Positions 60,472 through 64,000 of a DNA stretch of 64,000 bases are shown here, one piece after another. This DNA is from Citrifermentans bemidjiense Bem (lineage in GTDB: Bacteria; Desulfobacterota; Desulfuromonadia; Geobacterales; Geobacteraceae): the NCBI RefSeq assembly GCF_000020725.1, contig NC_011146.1, positions 1 to 64,000 of the forward strand. Reading direction: 5' to 3'. The notes under the pieces are model-generated. The model saw only the letters and a list, made by a program, of their open reading frames with translations. It searched no databases and had not been told where the DNA came from. The translations under genes were made by a program, and so were the position numbers. Positions within the stretch are counted from its first letter, which is position 1. Each line of letters opens with the position of its first letter.

Positions 60472-63400
60472 ATGCTTGCTGTTCCCCGTAAAATCAGCGC
60501 GGCTTTGATCTTCCTGCTGGTGTTGTTTGGGCTGCTTTTTATCGGCGACTCGCAGCTGCAGGCGGCTTCCAGGCCGCACGTCCTGGTGCTCAATTCCTAC
60601 AATGACGGTTATGAATGGTCCGACGACGAGATGCGCGGGTTGCGGGAGACCCTGACCCGCAGGCTCCCCCAAATGGAGTTCTTGATCGAGCACCTCGACA
60701 CCAAGAAATTCCCCGCCAAAAAGCACTTCCCCCAGCTGGCCGACCTCCTTGCGGCGAAATACAGCGCCAGCCGTTTCCAGGTGGTGATCGCGATGGACAA
60801 CGCGGCTTTCGAGTTCGCCCTGCGCTACCGTGACCGCCTCTTCCCGGGGACGCCGCTGGTTTTTTGCGGCATCAACGACTACAACCCGCGGATGATAGCG
60901 GGTCGCAAGAACCTGACTGGCGTCGCCGAACACCATGACATGGTCGGCACGCTGGAGACGGCGCTCTCCCTGCATCCCGGAACCCGGCAGGTGATGGTGG
61001 TCCACGACTATACCGACACCGGGCTCGCCATGGCGCATGAACTTTCCCAACACCATGTGCAGTTCCCGGGGGTCCGTCTACGCTTCCTCCCGAACCTCCC
61101 GCTCGAGATCGCGGTGCAGCAGTTGAAAGCGCTGCGTCCGGACACCCTTGTGCTGCTCCTTTCCTACTCGGTGGAGAAAGGGGGACGCTCCTTCACCCAA
61201 GGCCAGGTAGCCCAAATGGTGTCATCCGCAAGCCCCGTCCCCGTTTATGCCGTGCACGCCGCCCAGCTGGGAAAAGGCGTGGTCGGCGGGCGCATGATGG
61301 AGGGGGAGACCCAGGGGAGAAAAGCTGCGGAACTGGCGCTCAGGATCATCGCCGGCGAGAAGGCGCAGAGTATCGCCGTCGTAGACCAGAACCTCTCCGA
61401 GGCCATGTTCGACGATGCGGTGATGCGCAGGTTCGGCATAGACCGGGGGAAGATTCCCGCCGGGTCCCGGGCCATCAACAAGCCGGTCGCGGTGTATGCG
61501 GTGAACAAGACCGTCTTCTGGCTGGCGCTGGCCGTAGCGGTACTGATGCTGACGGGCCTTTTGACCCTCTACCTGAATAACGAACGGCGCAAGCGGCTGG
61601 AAAAAGTGCTGCAGATGTCCGAGGCGAGGTTCCGGCAGCTTTTCGACAACACCGTCGACGCCATCTATATCCACGACTTCGGCTTCAAGATACTGGAGGC
61701 GAACCAGTCGGCCTGCGACAAAATGGGGTACAGCCACGAAGAGCTGCTGCACGTAAGCCTTTATGAGATCAATCACCCAAGCCAGAGGGAGAAACTGCCG
61801 AAACGGCTTGCCGCTGCGCAAAGGGACGGGCGGGCCCTGTACGAATCGATGCACCAGACCAGGGCGGGGGAGCCGGTCCCGATCGAGGTCTCCAGCCGGG
61901 TGATCGAATTCGGCGAGCAACCGGCCATCTTGAGCGTGGTGCGTGACATCTCCCGGCGCAAGCGCATCGAGCGGCGGGAGAACGCGCGGCTGAAAATACT
62001 GGAGCAGATGGCCACAGGCTCCAACCTCGAAGAGCTTTTGGGGGACATAGTCCGCTTCGTGGAGCAGGAAAGTCCCGGCGCGCTCTGCTCCGTGCTACTC
62101 GTGGACGACTCGGGCACCCACCTGGTCCATGGCGCCGCGCCGGGCCTTCCCGACTTCTACAACCAGGCCGTGAACGGCCTCAGGATCGAACAGGGCATGG
62201 GCTCTTGCGGCACCGCCGCCTTCACCAAACAGCGCGTGGTGGTCGAGGACATCGAGACCCATCCTTACTGGACGAATTTCAGGCTGGCGCTGGACGCCGG
62301 CCTGCGCGCCTGCTGGTCCGAGCCGGTCCTCTCTCGCGAGGCGGAGGTTTTAGGGACCTTCGCCGTCTATTACCGGAGCTGCCGCAGCCCCAGGGAGGAG
62401 GAACTTGCCCTGATCGAATCGGCGGCCCACATGGCAAGCATCGCCATCGGCAAGATGCGCAGCGAGGAGAGCCGCCAAAAGCTAGAGGAGCAGATGCGCC
62501 AGATGCAGAAGATCGAGGCGATCGGGCAGCTGGCGGGGGGGCTTGCGCACGACTTCAACAACCTGCTCACGCCCATCTTCGTCTATGCCGACATCGCCAA
62601 GCGGAGCTTTGCCCACGACGACCCCAACTGGAAGAAGCTCGACGGCATCCTCGTCTCGGCCCACAAGGCGGCGGACCTCACCAAGAAGCTCCTCTCCTTC
62701 GGGCGCAAGCAGATGCTTACCATGGAAGTGCTGGAGCTGAACGAGGTGATCGCGTCGCTTCTGGACCTGATGCAGCGTACCATCAGGGCGAACATCGAGA
62801 TCAGGACCAACCTGACAGATTGCGGCGCCCGGATCTTCGCCGACCGTGGGCAGATCGAGCAGATCCTGATCAATTTCGCCGTCAACGCCCAGGACGCAAT
62901 CAACGGCAACGGCAGCATCGTGATAGAGACCGGTAACGTGACCATAGACGACGAGTTCTCCCGCATGAACCCCGGCATCAAGCCCGGCCCGCACGTGCTG
63001 CTCTCTTTCACCGACAATGGCTGCGGCATGGGCGAAGAGGTGCTGAGCCACATCTTCGAGCCCTTCTACACCACGAAACCTGTAGGGCAGGGAACGGGGC
63101 TAGGCCTTGCGACGGTGTACGGGATCGTGAAGCAGCATAACGGTTGGATCAAGGTGGAGAGCCAGGTAGGCAATGGCACGAGCTTCCTCCTTTATTTCCC
63201 GAGGCAGGCGGCAAAGGCGAAAATGAAGCAGGCGGAGCCTGAGAGCGCGGCAAAAATCGAGCAAAGCGACAGCCGGGCCACCATCCTGGTCGTCGACGAC
63301 AACGAGAGCATCAGGGAGATGGCCCTGGAGCTCCTCCAGGCCTCGGGGCACCATGTCCTGACCGCGGAAACGCCGGCCCTCGCGCTGGAACTGGTAGGGG

Positions 63401-63636
63401 AGCGCGCCGTCTCCCTGGACCTGCTGGTGACCGACGTGGTGATGCCGGAGATGAGCGGACCCGAGCTGTACGAGCGCCTGGCACTCCTTCAGCCGGGGCT
63501 CCCGGTACTCTACATCTCCGGCTATACCTTCGATGTGAAGGTGCATAACCCCAGGCAGCATCAGCAGGTGAGTTTCCTTCCCAAGCCTTTCACCTCGGAG
63601 AAGTTCCTGTCTGTCATAGACAAGGCTATTTCCTGA
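60472..63636 (+). CDS. Hybrid kinase with ABC-substrate-binding-like sensor
   Basis: The 1054-residue protein has a signal-anchor ([15 protein letters not shown]). A periplasmic domain of about 300 residues resembles ABC_sub_bind proteins ([32 protein letters not shown]). A membrane helix lies near 346-368. PAS (380-495) and GAF (510-660) domains follow. The kinase core has His693 in [25 protein letters not shown] and [15 protein letters not shown]-terminal receiver carries Asp988 in [11 protein letters not shown]. It would sense a small periplasmic ligand and run an internal phosphorelay. GAGG lies five bases before ATG. Confidence 0.93.
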   Translation: MLAVPRKISAALIFLLVLFGLLFIGDSQLQAASRPHVLVLNSYNDGYEWSDDEMRGLRETLTRRLPQMEFLIEHLDTKKFPAKKHFPQLADLLAAKYSASRFQVVIAMDNAAFEFALRYRDRLFPGTPLVFCGINDYNPRMIAGRKNLTGVAEHHDMVGTLETALSLHPGTRQVMVVHDYTDTGLAMAHELSQHHVQFPGVRLRFLPNLPLEIAVQQLKALRPDTLVLLLSYSVEKGGRSFTQGQVAQMVSSASPVPVYAVHAAQLGKGVVGGRMMEGETQGRKAAELALRIIAGEKAQSIAVVDQNLSEAMFDDAVMRRFGIDRGKIPAGSRAINKPVAVYAVNKTVFWLALAVAVLMLTGLLTLYLNNERRKRLEKVLQMSEARFRQLFDNTVDAIYIHDFGFKILEANQSACDKMGYSHEELLHVSLYEINHPSQREKLPKRLAAAQRDGRALYESMHQTRAGEPVPIEVSSRVIEFGEQPAILSVVRDISRRKRIERRENARLKILEQMATGSNLEELLGDIVRFVEQESPGALCSVLLVDDSGTHLVHGAAPGLPDFYNQAVNGLRIEQGMGSCGTAAFTKQRVVVEDIETHPYWTNFRLALDAGLRACWSEPVLSREAEVLGTFAVYYRSCRSPREEELALIESAAHMASIAIGKMRSEESRQKLEEQMRQMQKIEAIGQLAGGLAHDFNNLLTPIFVYADIAKRSFAHDDPNWKKLDGILVSAHKAADLTKKLLSFGRKQMLTMEVLELNEVIASLLDLMQRTIRANIEIRTNLTDCGARIFADRGQIEQILINFAVNAQDAINGNGSIVIETGNVTIDDEFSRMNPGIKPGPHVLLSFTDNGCGMGEEVLSHIFEPFYTTKPVGQGTGLGLATVYGIVKQHNGWIKVESQVGNGTSFLLYFPRQAAKAKMKQAEPESAAKIEQSDSRATILVVDDNESIREMALELLQASGHHVLTAETPALALELVGERAVSLDLLVTDVVMPEMSGPELYERLALLQPGLPVLYISGYTFDVKVHNPRQHQQVSFLPKPFTSEKFLSVIDKAIS

Positions 63637-63911
63637 AGCTTGTTCGACACATTTCCTTACTCTGCCGGCCCAACACTCTCAACTATCCCCGCCAATGGAT
63701 CTGTTTGCAATCGCCCCTGCCGCAGTTACTGTCTGCCCATTTGTGATGTTTAAGAATAATTAATTCATCCTTGATGTAGACATGCACTGTCGCTGTTGTA
63801 ACTTTTTTGCATCTGAACTTCGCAAGGTTACGCGGGACAAGGCGATTATCGTCCAGGCTCTGTCGGCTCAATGCAATGCCGGCACTGAATTTAATGCACA
63901 AGGAGGCGAAG
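63637..63911. other. Intergenic region before the last gene
   Basis: An imperfect stem (GTAAC with TTTTTTGC against GCAAGGTTAC) lies at about 63797-63830. No RNA family, repeat-family member or gene was recognised in the rest of the stretch. Confidence 0.4.
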
Positions 63912-64000
63912 ATGAAACGGGAGAAGCTAGTTGGGAAAGCTTTACTGCTGTTAGCGCTGGGCTCGGTGGGGACCTTGTCCGGATGTGCACACTACGAAGT
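63912..64000 (+). CDS. Lipoprotein, 5' end only
   Basis: Only 29 codons lie inside the window. They encode a basic start (MKREKLVGK), a hydrophobic segment (ALLLLALGSVGTLSGC) and a lipobox LSGC, then AHYE, so this is an exported lipoprotein. AGGAGG lies five bases before ATG. What follows is cut off, so no function can be given. Confidence 0.75.
   Translation, partial: MKREKLVGKALLLLALGSVGTLSGCAHYE

Noticed and set aside
63683-63901. 72-codon minus-strand frame before the lipoprotein gene
   Set aside because: It starts at TTG with no ribosome site and lies across the region expected to hold the lipoprotein promoter.

Overview
The window looks like the start of a chromosome from a Geobacter-type deltaproteobacterium (Desulfuromonadia, most like the Citrifermentans/Geobacter bemidjiensis group). 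This rests on gene content and order, not on a database search. The signs are the dnaA-dnaN-recF-gyrB-gyrA block at the left edge, GC-rich coding sequence, many orphan and hybrid histidine kinases, a diheme cytochrome c peroxidase, an NfnAB transhydrogenase, a Flx/Hdr flavin-based electron-transfer cluster and a caa3-type oxidase. No rRNA, tRNA, CRISPR array, transposase or prophage was recognised.

Layout. 1-9.4 kb: replication block with DnaA-box-like sites on both sides of dnaA. 9.5-12.1 kb: a HEAT-like gene broken by a frameshift at C8 tracts, then gpsA. 12.3-19.7 kb: four sensor kinases in a row, two of which carry an N-terminal receiver, with no transcription factor among them. 19.7-21.5 kb: an ABC-2 exporter. 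21.7-24.0 kb: a NirJ/AhbD-like radical SAM protein and hemE, closed by a clear terminator. 24.0-26.5 kb: CorA-type transporter, a small soluble kinase and a GIY-YIG protein. 26.5-31.1 kb (minus): diheme peroxidase, nfnAB and an EamA permease. 31.1-31.7 kb (minus): mazEF with a visible promoter and operator-like palindrome. 32-39.3 kb (minus): hdrC-hdrB-hdrA-flxD-flxC-flxB-flxA, with a promoter and a terminator. 39.9-45.4 kb (plus): a heterodimeric ABC exporter and selB. 45.5-49.6 kb (minus): hemH, a small CxxC protein, a MoxR ATPase and a 649-residue protein with a TraB/ChaN-like front half. 49.8-51.3 kb: a chemoreceptor fused to hemerythrin. 51.5-57.2 kb: a small exported peptide, then sco-coxA-coxC-coxD-coxB-ctaB. 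57.2-60.2 kb: kbl-tdh bracketed by two paralogous small CxxC proteins. 60.5-63.6 kb: a 1054-residue hybrid kinase. The window ends inside a lipoprotein gene.

How it fits together. The energy genes suggest an anaerobe that handles low-potential electrons by bifurcation or confurcation (NfnAB, Flx-Hdr) and tolerates or uses oxygen (caa3 oxidase of A2 type, hemerythrin receptor, peroxidase). Haem supply genes (hemE, hemH, ctaB) are scattered nearby.

A striking feature is the density of intergenic hairpin repeats. At least seven families are visible, some in three or four copies. The most interesting place is 45.4-48.4 kb: a MoxR ATPase plus a TraB-like protein lie between two copies of a ~122-bp palindromic element whose stems differ by compensatory base changes.
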